Position numbers and translations under genes: made by a program
Source: Leifsonia sp. Root4
GTDB taxonomy: Bacteria > Actinomycetota > Actinomycetes > Actinomycetales > Microbacteriaceae
Length of the DNA: 64,000 nucleotides
Direction: 5' to 3'
Assembly (NCBI RefSeq): GCF_001425085.1
Contig: NZ_LMDN01000001.1
Location: 342,206-406,205, forward strand
Shown here: piece by piece, positions 36,080 through 47,943 of the stretch
Layout of the letters: every line of letters starts with the position of its first letter
How positions within the stretch are numbered: the first letter of the stretch is position 1
The notes under the pieces: generated by a model
Database searches by the model: none
What the model saw: only the letters and a program-made list of their open reading frames with translations
Told to the model about the DNA's origin: nothing

Positions 36080-36582
36080 CGGCAACACGAGATGCACGGC
36101 TGCAGGCGTTGCACGACGAGAACGCGGCACCGTTGCTGCGGTACGTGACCTGGCTCACGCACGACTTCTCGCTCGCACAGGACATCGTGCAGGAGACCCT
36201 GCTCCGGGCGTGGAAGAACCCCAAGATTCTCGACGCTGATGCTGGCTCGGCGCGTGCCTGGCTCTTCACAGTCGCGCACAACCTGGTGATCGATGAGCGG
36301 AGGAGCGCACGGAGCAGACACGAGTTCCAGCCCGATCAGCTTCCCGACTCCCCCAGCGACGACGACATTGCTCGCCACCTGGACACATGGCTGCTCTCCG
36401 ATGCACTCCGCTCGCTGTCCGTCGAACATCGCAATGCTGTCATCTCCGCCTACTACCTGGGGCACTCGGCCGCAGAAACCGCCCGCCGTGAGGGCATTCC
36501 GGAGGGCACCGCCCGGTCCCGCGTGTTCTACGCACTGCGCGCGCTGCGCCTGGCCCTGCAAGAAAGAGGTGTCACCGAATGA
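36076..36582 (+). CDS. ECF-subfamily RNA polymerase sigma factor
   Basis: A 168-residue sigma-70 family protein with region 2 (YVTWLTHDFSLAQDIVQETL, LRAWKNP) and region 4 (LSVEHRNAVISAYYLGHSAA, IPEGTARSRVFYALRALR). The arrangement and the following zinc-binding anti-sigma gene resemble the SigK/SigL-type group of actinobacteria. ATG 36076 has ggag six bases upstream. Its stop overlaps the anti-sigma start (ATGA). Release of this sigma factor by Rip1-type proteolysis of the anti-sigma is plausible, since rip1 is in the same genome. Confidence 0.92.
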   Translation: MTATRDARLQALHDENAAPLLRYVTWLTHDFSLAQDIVQETLLRAWKNPKILDADAGSARAWLFTVAHNLVIDERRSARSRHEFQPDQLPDSPSDDDIARHLDTWLLSDALRSLSVEHRNAVISAYYLGHSAAETARREGIPEGTARSRVFYALRALRLALQERGVTE

Positions 36583-37319
36583 TGGATGCGACCGACCCAT
36601 ATCTCGACTCGGATGCCGCGTACACCCTCGGAATGCTCGGCCCGGCTGAACGCAAGGAGTACGAGCGCCACCTCGCCCAGTGCAAGCACTGCTCCCGTGG
36701 CGTCACGGCGTTGGCGGGGATGCCCGGCATCCTGAGCATGCTTTCGCCGGCCGAGGCACTCGCGCTCAGCGACGAAACGCCAGCCTCGTCCGAGGAGCGG
36801 ATGCGCGTCGCCGAGCATGCGCCGCGCCCGCTCCCCCGCGCGTCACGCAGCTGGACACCCCGTCGTCGGAGCCGGCTGCGGTTGGCAATCGTGGGCGGCG
36901 GTGCCGCTCTGGTGCTCGTCGTCGGCCTCGGCGCCTTCCAGCTCGGATCCAGTCTTGCGCAGAACGCGGTCGTAGCCGGACCAGGCCCAAGCTCCGCCCC
37001 GATCGCGACCGGCACGCCGATGCAGGCGACCGACGCGGCCGTGTTGACCGCGGCGCTCGCCCTCGAGTCGAAGCCATGGGGCACGCGCCTCGATTGGCAG
37101 TGCGACTATCTGCAGGCGGACTGGCCGGGTGGCGCCCCGACACTCGAGCTCGTGATCACCGACCACACCGGCGCCGAGTCCGTGCTCGCGCGATGGACCA
37201 GCGTCGGAGATCACACCGCGAGCCTGGCCGCGAGGACGAACACACCGAGCAGCGAGATCAGCCGCGTCGAGATCCGCGAGGTCGGTCGGATCGACCCGCT
37301 GGCGGCTGCCGAACTCTGA
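36579..37319 (+). CDS. Zinc-binding anti-sigma factor
   Basis: A 246-residue single-pass membrane protein. The N-terminal domain holds the HX3CX2C motif HLAQCKHC (His31, Cys35, Cys38) of zinc-associated anti-sigma domains. One membrane helix lies at about 106-128 (IVGGGAALVLVVGLGAFQLG) and an external C-terminal domain follows (anti-sigma K type: LDWQCDYLQADWPGGAP). It should hold the ECF factor inactive at the membrane until a signal or protease cuts it. Confidence 0.92.
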   Translation: MMDATDPYLDSDAAYTLGMLGPAERKEYERHLAQCKHCSRGVTALAGMPGILSMLSPAEALALSDETPASSEERMRVAEHAPRPLPRASRSWTPRRRSRLRLAIVGGGAALVLVVGLGAFQLGSSLAQNAVVAGPGPSSAPIATGTPMQATDAAVLTAALALESKPWGTRLDWQCDYLQADWPGGAPTLELVITDHTGAESVLARWTSVGDHTASLAARTNTPSSEISRVEIREVGRIDPLAAAEL

Positions 37320-37383
37320 GCGCGGCGCGCTATGGGAGCGGCGCGGGGGCCGAGCGTGGCGGTCGCGCCGGCCGCGCCGGTCG

Positions 37384-38352
37384 CTAGGCCGTCGCGAAGA
37401 AGGCGCCGATCGCGGCGACCTCCTCGGCGCTCGGCTGCCAGGCCGTCGCGGCGATCGCGTTCTGCTCGATCTGCTCCGGCTTGGTCGCGCCGGCGATGAC
37501 GCTGGCGAGCCCCGGCTGGGCGAGCAGCCAGGCGAATGTCGCGGCCAGCATGGTGACTCCGCGCTCCTCGCAGAATGCCGCGTAGGCCTCCATGGCGTCC
37601 CACGGGGCGTTGTCGCTGAGGTGCTTGCGGGTGCGCATGATCCGGCTGTCGCTCGGGCCGTTGTCGCGGCTGAACTTGCCGGTGAACAGGCCGTTGTACA
37701 GCGGGAACCACGGCAGGAAGCCGAGCCCGTAGGCGTTCGCGGCGGGCAGCACCTCCCGCTCGGCTCCCCTGGCGATCAGGTTGTACTCGTTCTGCGCCGA
37801 GATGAACCGCGGGTGCCCGTTCATGGCGGCCGTGTACTCGGCATCCGCGATCTGCCAGCCGGCGAAGTTCGAGTGCCCGATGTAGCGCACCTTGCCCTCG
37901 CGGATCAGGTCGTCCAGAGTCGACAGCGTCTCCTCGATCGGGGTGTGCGCATCGGGGCTGTGCAGCTGGTAGAGGTCGATCCAGTCGGTCTGCAGCCGGC
38001 GCAGCGAGCCCTCGACGGCGAGCCGGATGTAGCGACGCGAGCCCTTCGCACCCCAGTTGCTGACCGGGCTCTCATAGTCGGCGTGACCGAACTTGGTCGC
38101 GAGCACGACCTCGTCGCGGCGGCCGCGCAGCGCGTTTCCCATCAGGCTCTCGCTGAGGCCGTACTCGCGGCCGTAGATGTCGGCCGTGTCGAACAGGGTG
38201 ACGCCGGCGTCGATCGCGGCCGAGATGACGGCATCCGTGCCCTGCTGCGTCTCGGTGAGCGTGCCGGCCCTGCCGAAGTTGTTGCAGCCGAGCCCCACCG
38301 TCGAGACGCGGAGGCCGGAGGTGCCGAGAGTGCGGTATTCGATCTGAGCCAT
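37384..38352 (-). CDS. Aldo/keto reductase
   Basis: A 322-residue (beta/alpha)8 reductase. It begins YRTLGTSGLRVSTVGLGCNN and has FDTADIYGREYGLSES (catalytic Asp and Tyr) and KVRYIGHSNFAGWQI. Such enzymes reduce aldehydes and ketones with NADPH; the substrate is not evident. ATG 38352 lies 7 bases after a TANNNT hexamer. It converges on the anti-sigma gene with a 64-base gap. Confidence 0.92.
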   Translation of the reverse strand: MAQIEYRTLGTSGLRVSTVGLGCNNFGRAGTLTETQQGTDAVISAAIDAGVTLFDTADIYGREYGLSESLMGNALRGRRDEVVLATKFGHADYESPVSNWGAKGSRRYIRLAVEGSLRRLQTDWIDLYQLHSPDAHTPIEETLSTLDDLIREGKVRYIGHSNFAGWQIADAEYTAAMNGHPRFISAQNEYNLIARGAEREVLPAANAYGLGFLPWFPLYNGLFTGKFSRDNGPSDSRIMRTRKHLSDNAPWDAMEAYAAFCEERGVTMLAATFAWLLAQPGLASVIAGATKPEQIEQNAIAATAWQPSAEEVAAIGAFFATA

Positions 38353-38359
38353 GTCTGCC

Positions 38360-38365
38360 AGCCTA
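38360..38365 (-). promoter_or_regulatory. Leaderless-type -10 hexamer TAGGCT
   Basis: On the minus strand TAGGCT ends 7 bases before ATG 38352 of the aldo/keto reductase. Confidence 0.5.
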
Positions 38366-38391
38366 TTGCGGATGCCGCGACCGGGCGGGCG

Positions 38392-39420
38392 TCATCCCGC
38401 CTGATGGGTGTCGCCTCGAAGCGGCCCTTGCTCCGACTGCAGGACGGCGTATTCACCGTGGACGCTGACGCCCGCGCTCCGAGGCAGCCGAGTGAACAGC
38501 GGCAGCAGCAGCAACGCGATGCCGACCCCCTCCAGCACCATCCCGAGTACGGATACGGGCGCGGCGATCGGGGCCAGCGGCGAGCTCACGGTGATCTCGC
38601 CGATCCCAGCTGTGATTCGGGCTGCGCCGCCGATAGAGCCGAGCACCCAGCCGAGGGTGGCGACGAACGCACCGCCGCTGAGGGTCAGTAGGGTGCGTGT
38701 CGCGGTGCGGCGCAAATGGAGGTCGCGGCCGCTGTCCGGGGCAAGAGCCGCGCGGTTCTGCATGTGCACTCCGATCAGCACGAGCACAGCAAGCAGAATC
38801 GCGGCGAGGATGATCGGCACCCCGAAGTACCAGCCTGCCATCGATGTACTGCCCGAGACGGAGACCCCGTCAGAAAGGTGATCGAGTCTGATGGTGTACA
38901 CCATGTATCGCCCGTGCTCATCCGGCTCGGACAGGAGCCCGGCCCACACCACCGCCAGCATCAGCGCACTGAGGGCCATACCCCACACCACGAACCACCA
39001 CCGGGCTGCGGAAGGCGGTGAGACATGCTCCGGTGGACTCGCCGATCCCCGCGCCCACCCTCCGGTGGGGCGGCCCATGGCCGCGGGCCTGATCAGCAGA
39101 ACGGCCGTGCACAGAAGGACGCTCAGCATGGGCGCGAGGTAGCCGTCTCCGTCAGGATCGGAGCGGAGGGCGAAGCTGAGATGCACTGCGCTCGCCAGGA
39201 CGGCCGCGGCGACGAGCGCGCTGGCCACCCGAGCCCGCGCCAGCTGCGCACGCGCAGCGGCTGGCCACTCCGAGAAGTCTGAATCGTCTCCGCTGTCGGG
39301 CCGGCGCGAAATCAGATGGGCATCGGCGGCTCTCCAGTAGTGGACAAAAACCCCGAGCGGAACCAGAGTCATGGCCGCCAGCGGCAGGACCACGTACGTG
39401 AACCACACCTCGATGTTCAT
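38392..39420 (-). CDS. Polytopic membrane protein, unknown function
   Basis: A 342-residue protein with about seven hydrophobic segments: FTYVVLPLAAMTLVPLGVF near the start, then VASALVAAAVLASAVHLSFA, a segment at LLCTAVLLI, WFVVWGMALSALMLAVVWAG, VPIILAAILLAVLVLIGV, and two more. A polar stretch (SRRPDSGDDSDFSEWP) lies between the first two. I recognise no family. ATG 39420 is preferred over the ATG two codons earlier because gggggag is then six bases away. It is divergent from ogt. Confidence 0.7.
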   Translation of the reverse strand: MNIEVWFTYVVLPLAAMTLVPLGVFVHYWRAADAHLISRRPDSGDDSDFSEWPAAARAQLARARVASALVAAAVLASAVHLSFALRSDPDGDGYLAPMLSVLLCTAVLLIRPAAMGRPTGGWARGSASPPEHVSPPSAARWWFVVWGMALSALMLAVVWAGLLSEPDEHGRYMVYTIRLDHLSDGVSVSGSTSMAGWYFGVPIILAAILLAVLVLIGVHMQNRAALAPDSGRDLHLRRTATRTLLTLSGGAFVATLGWVLGSIGGAARITAGIGEITVSSPLAPIAAPVSVLGMVLEGVGIALLLLPLFTRLPRSAGVSVHGEYAVLQSEQGPLRGDTHQAG

Positions 39421-39584
39421 CGCCATCTCCCCCGTCGACCGGGTCCGCCCACCCGTTGCTGAGGACGCTATCGCACGACGGCCTCTGCAGCCATCAAGCG
39501 GCGACCTCTTGTGCACAGGCGCGCCCGAAAGCCGCGTTCTCCACCGATGTCCGATTCTCGCCAGCGGCTGTCGCCGGCCGGGCA

Positions 39585-39590
39585 TAGGGT
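39585..39590 (+). promoter_or_regulatory. Leaderless-type -10 hexamer TAGGGT
   Basis: TAGGGT ends 6 bases before ATG 39597 of the ogt-tag repair operon. Confidence 0.5.
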
Positions 39591-39596
39591 CGAATC

Positions 39597-40217
39597 ATGA
39601 CCGAGAACGCCAGTACCCCGAGCGAATATATTCTTCGCACAGCGAGCCCCATCGGGCTGCTCGAGCTCACCAGCGACGGCGAGCACATCACGTCCCTGAG
39701 CATCGCGCGTCAGGGCGTTGTCCCCCTGCACGAGATGCCGGAGCGCCCAAACGCCGTGCTCACCGAGGCGGCCAAGCAACTCTCCGAGTACTTCGCCGGA
39801 ACCCGGCACGACTTCGAGCTGCCGATCGCGCCACAGGGCACCCCGTTCCAGCTGAGCGTCTGGCACCGCTTGGGCACGATCGGCTGGGGAGAGTTCCTCT
39901 CCTACGGCGAGCTCGGCAACGAGGTCGGCAAGCCCGGTGCCGCACGCGCGATCGGCGGGGCCGTCGGGGCGAACCCGATCCCGCTGATCATTCCCTGCCA
40001 CCGCATCCTCGCCGGCGACAGGCGCATCACCGGCTACAGCGGCGGCGACGGCATCCCAACCAAGGTCTGGCTACTCGACCACGAGGGGATCGGGCACAAG
40101 ACGAATCGCATTCCCGCTCCCCCGGTCGCGCAGCGCGACGCGGCCACCGGTGCCGTCGCGCTGATCGATTTGGAGACGCTCGTCGACGCCGAGGCCCGGC
40201 CGGAGTACGCGCTGTGA
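39597..40217 (+). CDS. ogt: Methylated-DNA-protein cysteine methyltransferase
   Basis: A 206-residue protein. The acceptor Cys134 is in IIPCHRILAG, preceded by GTPFQLSVWHRLGTI and SYGELGNEVGKPGAARAIGG (DNA-binding helix region). It removes alkyl groups from O6-alkylguanine in a suicide reaction. A 35-residue C-terminal extension after the core (ending EARPEYAL) is longer than in E. coli Ogt. Its stop overlaps the tag GTG (GTGA), making a two-gene alkylation-repair operon. Confidence 0.93.
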   Translation: MTENASTPSEYILRTASPIGLLELTSDGEHITSLSIARQGVVPLHEMPERPNAVLTEAAKQLSEYFAGTRHDFELPIAPQGTPFQLSVWHRLGTIGWGEFLSYGELGNEVGKPGAARAIGGAVGANPIPLIIPCHRILAGDRRITGYSGGDGIPTKVWLLDHEGIGHKTNRIPAPPVAQRDAATGAVALIDLETLVDAEARPEYAL

Positions 40218-40789
40218 ACAATCTGGAGACGGGCACCGACGGCGTCGCGCGCTGCGGCTGGGTCGGCGACGACGCCGAGTACCGCCGCTATCACGACGAG
40301 GAGTGGGGAACGCCGCTGCACGACGGGCGCGCCCTCTACGAGAAACTCTGCCTGGAGGGATTCCAGGCCGGGCTCTCGTGGATCACGATCCTGCGCAAGC
40401 GGCCCGCCTTCCGCGAGGCCTTCCACGGCTTCGACATCGACCGCGTCGCCGCGATGGACGAGAGCGACATCGAGCGGCTCGTCGGCAACGCCGGAATCAT
40501 CCGGCACCGCGGCAAGATCACCTCGACGATCACAAACGCCCGGGTGACCCAGGAGCTCGGTGCCGACGGCCTGAGCGAGCTCATCTGGAGCTTCGCTCCG
40601 GATGCCGCGACGCGCACTCGCGCCGCAACCTTGGCCGATGTGCCCGGAACGACTCCAGAGTCCGTGGCTCTCAGCAAGGCGCTCCGCGCCCGCGGCTACG
40701 GTTTCGTCGGTCCGACGACCATGTACGCGCTGATGCAGTCGGCCGGCCTCGTCGACGATCACGTGCTCGGCTGCCACTGCGCCGACTGA
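40214..40789 (+). CDS. tag: DNA-3-methyladenine glycosylase I
   Basis: A 191-residue protein. It has RCGWVGDDAEYRRYHDEEWG at the N-terminus and the closing HVLGCHC, which together supply the Cys and His zinc-snap ligands of Tag, plus the EGFQAGLSWITILRKR helix. It removes 3-methyladenine from DNA. The start is GTG 40214, overlapping the ogt stop by 4 bases, so the two repair enzymes are co-translated. Confidence 0.93.
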   Translation: MNNLETGTDGVARCGWVGDDAEYRRYHDEEWGTPLHDGRALYEKLCLEGFQAGLSWITILRKRPAFREAFHGFDIDRVAAMDESDIERLVGNAGIIRHRGKITSTITNARVTQELGADGLSELIWSFAPDAATRTRAATLADVPGTTPESVALSKALRARGYGFVGPTTMYALMQSAGLVDDHVLGCHCAD

Positions 40790-40824
40790 GCGCCGCACGC
40801 CCTCCCGTGGCGCTTCCACGCTCC

Positions 40825-40886
40825 CGCGGCAGAAACTACGCGTGCGCGGCCGATATGTGGGGCGCGTGACTGCAGTTTCTGCCGCG
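40825..40886. terminator. Inverted repeat between convergent tag and yaaA
   Basis: cgcggcagaaact (40825-40837) and agtttctgccgcg (40874-40886) are exact 13-base inverted repeats around 36 bases. The position between two converging genes suggests a bidirectional terminator, although there is no T-run. Confidence 0.5.
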
Positions 40887-40936
40887 CCGGGCGCTGCGCG
40901 AGACGCCGCGCCAGCTGAGCGCACCGCGGTGGGTGG

Positions 40937-41698
40937 CTAGACGATGAGTGCGAGCTCCTCGGGCTTGCCCGCGGTCGCCGGCTTGTGCCGCTGCAGCGTC
41001 AGTCCGGCGCTCGGCGCCCAGGCGAGCAGCTCATCGAGGCTCGCGAAGTCGACTCCGGCCTCGAGCACGGCCCGGGTGAACTCCCCCTTGGACTTCTTGT
41101 TGAAGTGGTTGAGAGCCCGCTTCTGGCCGTCCTCCCCCGCGCTCAGCACGCGCAGGTAGGCGCTGCCCTCCCGCACGGGCAACGGCCCGAGCGCCGTGTA
41201 CGCCTCGGAGCGGAGGTCGAGCAGCACGCCGGACAGCGGCGCGAACTGGGCCTGGATGCTCGTGCCCCAGTGCCGCTTGAGCGAGAGTTCCGGCAGGCGG
41301 GAGTCGTGTGACATCCGATACGCCGGAACGGGGTCGAGCGCTGCGACGGGGCCGAGCAGTGCGGAGTGCACGACGAGGTGGTTGTGGGCGAATGCCCGCG
41401 CATCGCTCGAGAGCGACGGGGCGTCCAGCGCGTCGTAGAGCACGCCGGTGTAGCGGTCGATGACCGGCATCGTTCCGGATGCCGTGAGCTGACGGTTGCG
41501 CTCAACCTCGAAGAGCTGGGTGCGGCCGAGCTTGAGCGCAGCGACCGAGGCGTCGGTGTCGTCGGCGAGCGTGCGCAGCGCCCGCACGAGCGCCCATCGC
41601 TCCGATGCCAGCCCCGCGAATGCGAGTTCACCGAGATCCAGCGGGGCCCCGTCTCCGCCATCGCGCTTGGTCTCGGAGGGCGGGAGGAGGATGAGCAT
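40937..41698 (-). CDS. yaaA: YaaA-family peroxide stress protein
   Basis: A 253-residue protein of the DUF328/YaaA family. It begins MLILLPPSETKRDGGDG and carries YTGVLYDALDAPSLS, LPELSLKRHWGTSIQ and the C-terminal NHFNKKSKGEFTRAVLE. In E. coli YaaA lowers free iron and protects against peroxide; the same role here is inferred from the family. ATG 41698 matches the family start; the upstream in-frame extension does not. Confidence 0.9.
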   Translation of the reverse strand: MLILLPPSETKRDGGDGAPLDLGELAFAGLASERWALVRALRTLADDTDASVAALKLGRTQLFEVERNRQLTASGTMPVIDRYTGVLYDALDAPSLSSDARAFAHNHLVVHSALLGPVAALDPVPAYRMSHDSRLPELSLKRHWGTSIQAQFAPLSGVLLDLRSEAYTALGPLPVREGSAYLRVLSAGEDGQKRALNHFNKKSKGEFTRAVLEAGVDFASLDELLAWAPSAGLTLQRHKPATAGKPEELALIV

Positions 41699-41744
41699 CG
41701 AGTGGGAGCCTCTGTGTGTGAGCGGGCGAACGAGCGGGGAAATG

Positions 41745-41796
41745 CACATCGCCGGGACCCGGCAGCGCTTGCGCGCGCCAAGGTCCCGGCGATGTG
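41745..41796 (-). terminator. Probable terminator of the ATP synthase operon
   Basis: cacatcgccgggacc (41745-41759) and ggtcccggcgatgtg (41782-41796) are perfect 15-base inverted repeats with a 22-base loop, 22 bases beyond the atpC stop. On the minus strand the stem is followed by a short T-containing stretch (gcatttcc). Confidence 0.65.
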
Positions 41797-41817
41797 GTGA
41801 AGCTGGAGCGGGTCTGG

Positions 41818-42078
41818 TTAGACCAGACCGGCCTGACGGGCAACGACCTGAACGGTGTTGTTCTCAACCGAGAGGAATCCGTCATCCGCCTGAGCAGTGA
41901 TCTTCTCACCGCCGGGCAGCGTCACGCGCACCTCGCCACGGGCGAGGATTGCGAGCAGCGGCTCGTGGCCGGGGAGAATACCGATCTCTCCCTCGACGGT
42001 GCGAGCGATGAGCTGGGTTGCCTCGCCTGACCAGATCTCCCGGTCGGCCGAGACAACGCTCACGGACAGCGTGGCCAT
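41818..42078 (-). CDS. atpC: F1Fo ATP synthase subunit epsilon
   Basis: An 86-residue protein holding only the N-terminal beta-sandwich (LSVSVVSADREIWSGEATQL, EGEIGILPGHEPLLAIL); the C-terminal helical hairpin of E. coli epsilon is missing, as is common in actinobacteria. It connects gamma to the c-ring and regulates ATPase activity. ATG 42078 begins 2 bases after the atpD stop. It is the last gene of the atp operon. Confidence 0.95.
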   Translation of the reverse strand: MATLSVSVVSADREIWSGEATQLIARTVEGEIGILPGHEPLLAILARGEVRVTLPGGEKITAQADDGFLSVENNTVQVVARQAGLV

Positions 42079-42080
42079 GC

Positions 42081-44484
<2,404 letters not shown>

Positions 44485-44539
44485 GTCTCTCCTGTGGTTC
44501 CTAGTTCAGTAACAGTCGAATAGTCGTCTCGGGCGTCGC

Positions 44540-46177
44540 TTAGCGACGGCCCTTGACGATCTTTTCCTGGTTGACGTCTTCTTCGGCGATGGCATCGAAC
44601 TTCTCGCTGCCGACCGAAGCGAGCGGCTTGCCCTCGCCCGTCTGGAACTCCAGCTTGAACGTGTCGACGGCGGCCGTGAGCTCTGCGACGGTTGCGTCGT
44701 CGAGCACGTTGGTCGCACGCAGCGTGTTCAGAACCTCGGTGTTGCGACCCAGGTAGTCGAGGAGCTCGCGCTCGAAGCGCAGGATGTCCTCAACGGGAAC
44801 CTCGTCGAGCTTGCCGTTGGTTCCGGCCCAGATCGAGACGACCTGGTCCTCGACGGGGAACGGCGAGTACTGCGGCTGCTTGAGCAGCTCGGTGAGGCGT
44901 GCGCCACGGGCGAGCTGACGACGGCTGGCCGCGTCGAGGTCGGAGGCGAACATCGCGAAGGCCTCGAGCGAGCGGTACTGCGCCAGCTCCAGCTTCAGCG
45001 TTCCGGACACCTTCTTGATGGACTTGACCTGAGCGTCACCACCGACACGCGAGACCGAGATACCCACGTCAACAGCGGGACGCTGGTTGGCGTTGAACAG
45101 GTCGGACTGCAGGAAGATCTGGCCGTCGGTGATCGAGATCACGTTGGTCGGAATGTAGGCGGAGACGTCGTTGGCCTTGGTCTCGATGATCGGAAGACCG
45201 GTCATCGAGCCGGCGCCGAGCTCGTCGGAGAGCTTGGCGCAACGCTCGAGCAGACGGGAGTGCAGGTAGAACACGTCACCGGGGTAAGCCTCGCGTCCCG
45301 GCGGACGACGCAGGAGCAGCGAAACGGCACGGTAGGCCTCGGCCTGCTTGGAGAGGTCATCGAAGACGATGAGAACGTGCTTGCCGCCGTACATCCAGTG
45401 CTGGCCGATGGCCGAGCCGGTGTACGGAGCGAGGTACTTGAAGCCGGCGGGGTCGGATGCCGGAGCGGCCACGATCGTGGTGTACTCCATGGCACCGGCG
45501 TCCTCGAGCGCACCCTTCACCGAAGCGATGGTGGAGCCCTTCTGACCGATGGCAACGTAGATGCAGCGCACCTGCTTGTTGACATCGCCAGACTCCCAGT
45601 TGGCCTTCTGGTTGATGATGGTGTCGATCGCCAGAGCGGTCTTACCGGTCTGACGGTCACCGATGATCAGCTGACGCTGGCCACGGCCAATCGGGATCAT
45701 GGCGTCGATGGCCTTGATGCCGGTCTGCATGGGCTCGTGAACCGACTTGCGAGCCATGACGCCGGGAGCCTGGAGCTCCAGCGCGCGGCGACCCTCTGCG
45801 ACGATCTCGCCGAGACCATCGATGGGAGCACCCAGCGGGTCAACGACACGACCGAGGAAGCCATCGCCGACGGGGGCGGAGAGAACCTCACCCGTGCGGG
45901 TGACCTCCATGCCCTCGACGATGCCGCCGAACTCGCCGAGCACAACAACACCGATCTCGTCTTCGTCGAGGTTCTGGGCGAGGCCCAGGGTGCCGTCGGC
46001 GAACTTGATCAGCTCGTTGGCCATGACGCCGGGGAGGCCCTGGACGTGAGCAATACCGTCACCGGCATCCGTCACGTGGCCAACCTCGGTTGCAGCAGCG
46101 CTGCCGGGCTCGTAAGCCTTGACGAAGTCCTTGAGCGCGTCGCGGATCTCATCGGGGCTGATTGTGAGTTCTGCCAT
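44540..46177 (-). CDS. atpA: F1Fo ATP synthase subunit alpha
   Basis: A 545-residue non-catalytic nucleotide-binding subunit with P-loop GDRQTGKT (173-180), [20 protein letters not shown] and the signature [20 protein letters not shown]. Two adjacent ATGs (46180 and 46177) are possible; the second is chosen because AgggaaG then lies further from it and the family begins MAELTI. Confidence 0.98.
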   Translation of the reverse strand: MAELTISPDEIRDALKDFVKAYEPGSAAATEVGHVTDAGDGIAHVQGLPGVMANELIKFADGTLGLAQNLDEDEIGVVVLGEFGGIVEGMEVTRTGEVLSAPVGDGFLGRVVDPLGAPIDGLGEIVAEGRRALELQAPGVMARKSVHEPMQTGIKAIDAMIPIGRGQRQLIIGDRQTGKTALAIDTIINQKANWESGDVNKQVRCIYVAIGQKGSTIASVKGALEDAGAMEYTTIVAAPASDPAGFKYLAPYTGSAIGQHWMYGGKHVLIVFDDLSKQAEAYRAVSLLLRRPPGREAYPGDVFYLHSRLLERCAKLSDELGAGSMTGLPIIETKANDVSAYIPTNVISITDGQIFLQSDLFNANQRPAVDVGISVSRVGGDAQVKSIKKVSGTLKLELAQYRSLEAFAMFASDLDAASRRQLARGARLTELLKQPQYSPFPVEDQVVSIWAGTNGKLDEVPVEDILRFERELLDYLGRNTEVLNTLRATNVLDDATVAELTAAVDTFKLEFQTGEGKPLASVGSEKFDAIAEEDVNQEKIVKGRR

Positions 46178-46266
46178 CATCTTCCCTTTTCTGCACGAGG
46201 TGTACAGGTTCTGTCGTTTCGAAGCCCTACGGCGTCGAGGTCAAATATGTTCCAGCTGACACAAGG

Positions 46267-47058
46267 TCAGCTGGCAAGCTGAATTCGCACATCGTTGAGA
46301 CGAGATGCAATGCTGCCGTCGATCACATCGTCGCCGATCTGAACGCGGAGCCCACCGAGGACGGCGGGATCGACAACCTGGTTGATCCGCAGCTCACGGC
46401 CATAGCTGCCCGAGAGAGCCGCGGCGAGGCGCTGCAGCTGTGCGGGAGCGATGGGCCCGGCCGAGGTGACGGTGGCGATGCCGAAGCCCGCCTCGTCGGC
46501 CACGACGGATGCCGCATAGCGCAGCAGCTCGCCGATGCGGCGGCCGCGGGGCTGCAGCACGAGCTGGTTCACGATCGCCGTGGTCTGAGCCGACGCCTTG
46601 CCGCCCAGCAGCGATGCGACCAGGGTCGACTTCGCAACCGGGTCACCGAGCTTGTTCGAGAGCGCAAGCTCCAGCTCGGCGTTGCCGGCGACCGCTTCGC
46701 CGAAGGCGAAGAGCTCCTGCTCGATGGCGGCACCGGAGGGAGCCGAGGCGGCGATCGCGCGCAGCCCCAACTCCTCGATAGCCGCCAGCACGTCTTCCTG
46801 GCTCGACCAGCGGCTCACGGCGATGCCGCGGAGCAGCTCGCGCACGGGGGCGCTGAGCGAGGAGAAGACCGAGTCAACGAGCGCGACCTTGGCTGCGGAA
46901 TCCGCACCCGGGTCGGCTACGGCCTGGACGAGCTGGCTGGAGCTGCCGATGACACGGCTGGCAGCGAAGAGCTCCTCGCCGGTGGCGAGGTTGGCTCCGC
47001 TGAGTGCGGTCAGTGCGGCTCTCGCCGAAGCGAGGGCCTCTCTGGTCGCTGATCCCAT
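46267..47058 (-). CDS. atpH: F1Fo ATP synthase subunit delta
   Basis: A 263-residue stalk subunit. The C-terminal 100 residues carry the OSCP/delta signature (VDPAVLGGLRVQIGDDVIDG, SIASRLNDVRIQL). It is about 80 residues longer than E. coli delta, as usual in Microbacteriaceae, but is not fused to a b subunit as in mycobacteria. It links F1 to the peripheral stalk. Confidence 0.95.
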   Translation of the reverse strand: MGSATREALASARAALTALSGANLATGEELFAASRVIGSSSQLVQAVADPGADSAAKVALVDSVFSSLSAPVRELLRGIAVSRWSSQEDVLAAIEELGLRAIAASAPSGAAIEQELFAFGEAVAGNAELELALSNKLGDPVAKSTLVASLLGGKASAQTTAIVNQLVLQPRGRRIGELLRYAASVVADEAGFGIATVTSAGPIAPAQLQRLAAALSGSYGRELRINQVVDPAVLGGLRVQIGDDVIDGSIASRLNDVRIQLAS

Positions 47059-47063
47059 GGTTG

Positions 47064-47630
47064 TTACTTCTTTCCTGCCGAAGGCGCAGCCTTCTCGGCG
47101 GCCTCCAGGTCTGCGAGGAAGCGGTCGACGATGGCACTGGCCTTGGCGTCGTCGGTGAGGCTTTCGCCGATCACACCGGAAGCCAGGTCGATGGCAAGCG
47201 TTCCGACCTCGGAGCGCAGCGAGACAACAGCAGCCTGGCGCTCCGCCTCGATCTGAGCCTGTGCCGACGCAGTGATGCGGGCGGCCTCTGTCGACGCGGA
47301 GGTCTTGGCCTCTGCGACGATCTTCTTGCCGTCCTCACGTGCAGACTCACGGATGTTCCCGGCCTCTGCGCGCGCGTCGGCGAGCTGAGCGGTGTACTCC
47401 TCGAGCGCGGCCTCGGCCTTGCGCTGCGCCTCATCGGCCTTGGCAATGTTGCCTTCGATGGCCTCGGCACGCTGGTCGAGCATGATCTGCATCTTCGGCA
47501 GTCCGAACTTCCAGAAGAAGAACAGGATGATGGCGAAGCAGACGGCCGACCAGATGATGTCGTAGGTCGCCGGCAGAAGCGGGTTTGGTGCCGCTTCTTC
47601 GGCTGCAGTTACGAGCACTGCGTGAAGCAT
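47064..47630 (-). CDS. atpF: F1Fo ATP synthase subunit b
   Basis: A 188-residue subunit with one membrane helix (about 23-42, IIWSAVCFAIILFFFWKFGL) and a long charged helix rich in Ala/Glu (RAEAIEGNIAKADEAQRKAE), the peripheral-stalk coiled coil. Start ATG 47630. It is 5 bases upstream of atpH. Confidence 0.95.
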   Translation of the reverse strand: MLHAVLVTAAEEAAPNPLLPATYDIIWSAVCFAIILFFFWKFGLPKMQIMLDQRAEAIEGNIAKADEAQRKAEAALEEYTAQLADARAEAGNIRESAREDGKKIVAEAKTSASTEAARITASAQAQIEAERQAAVVSLRSEVGTLAIDLASGVIGESLTDDAKASAIVDRFLADLEAAEKAAPSAGKK

Positions 47631-47658
47631 CAGGCCTCCTTAGAGAGCGAAAAGAGGA

Positions 47659-47943
<285 letters not shown>
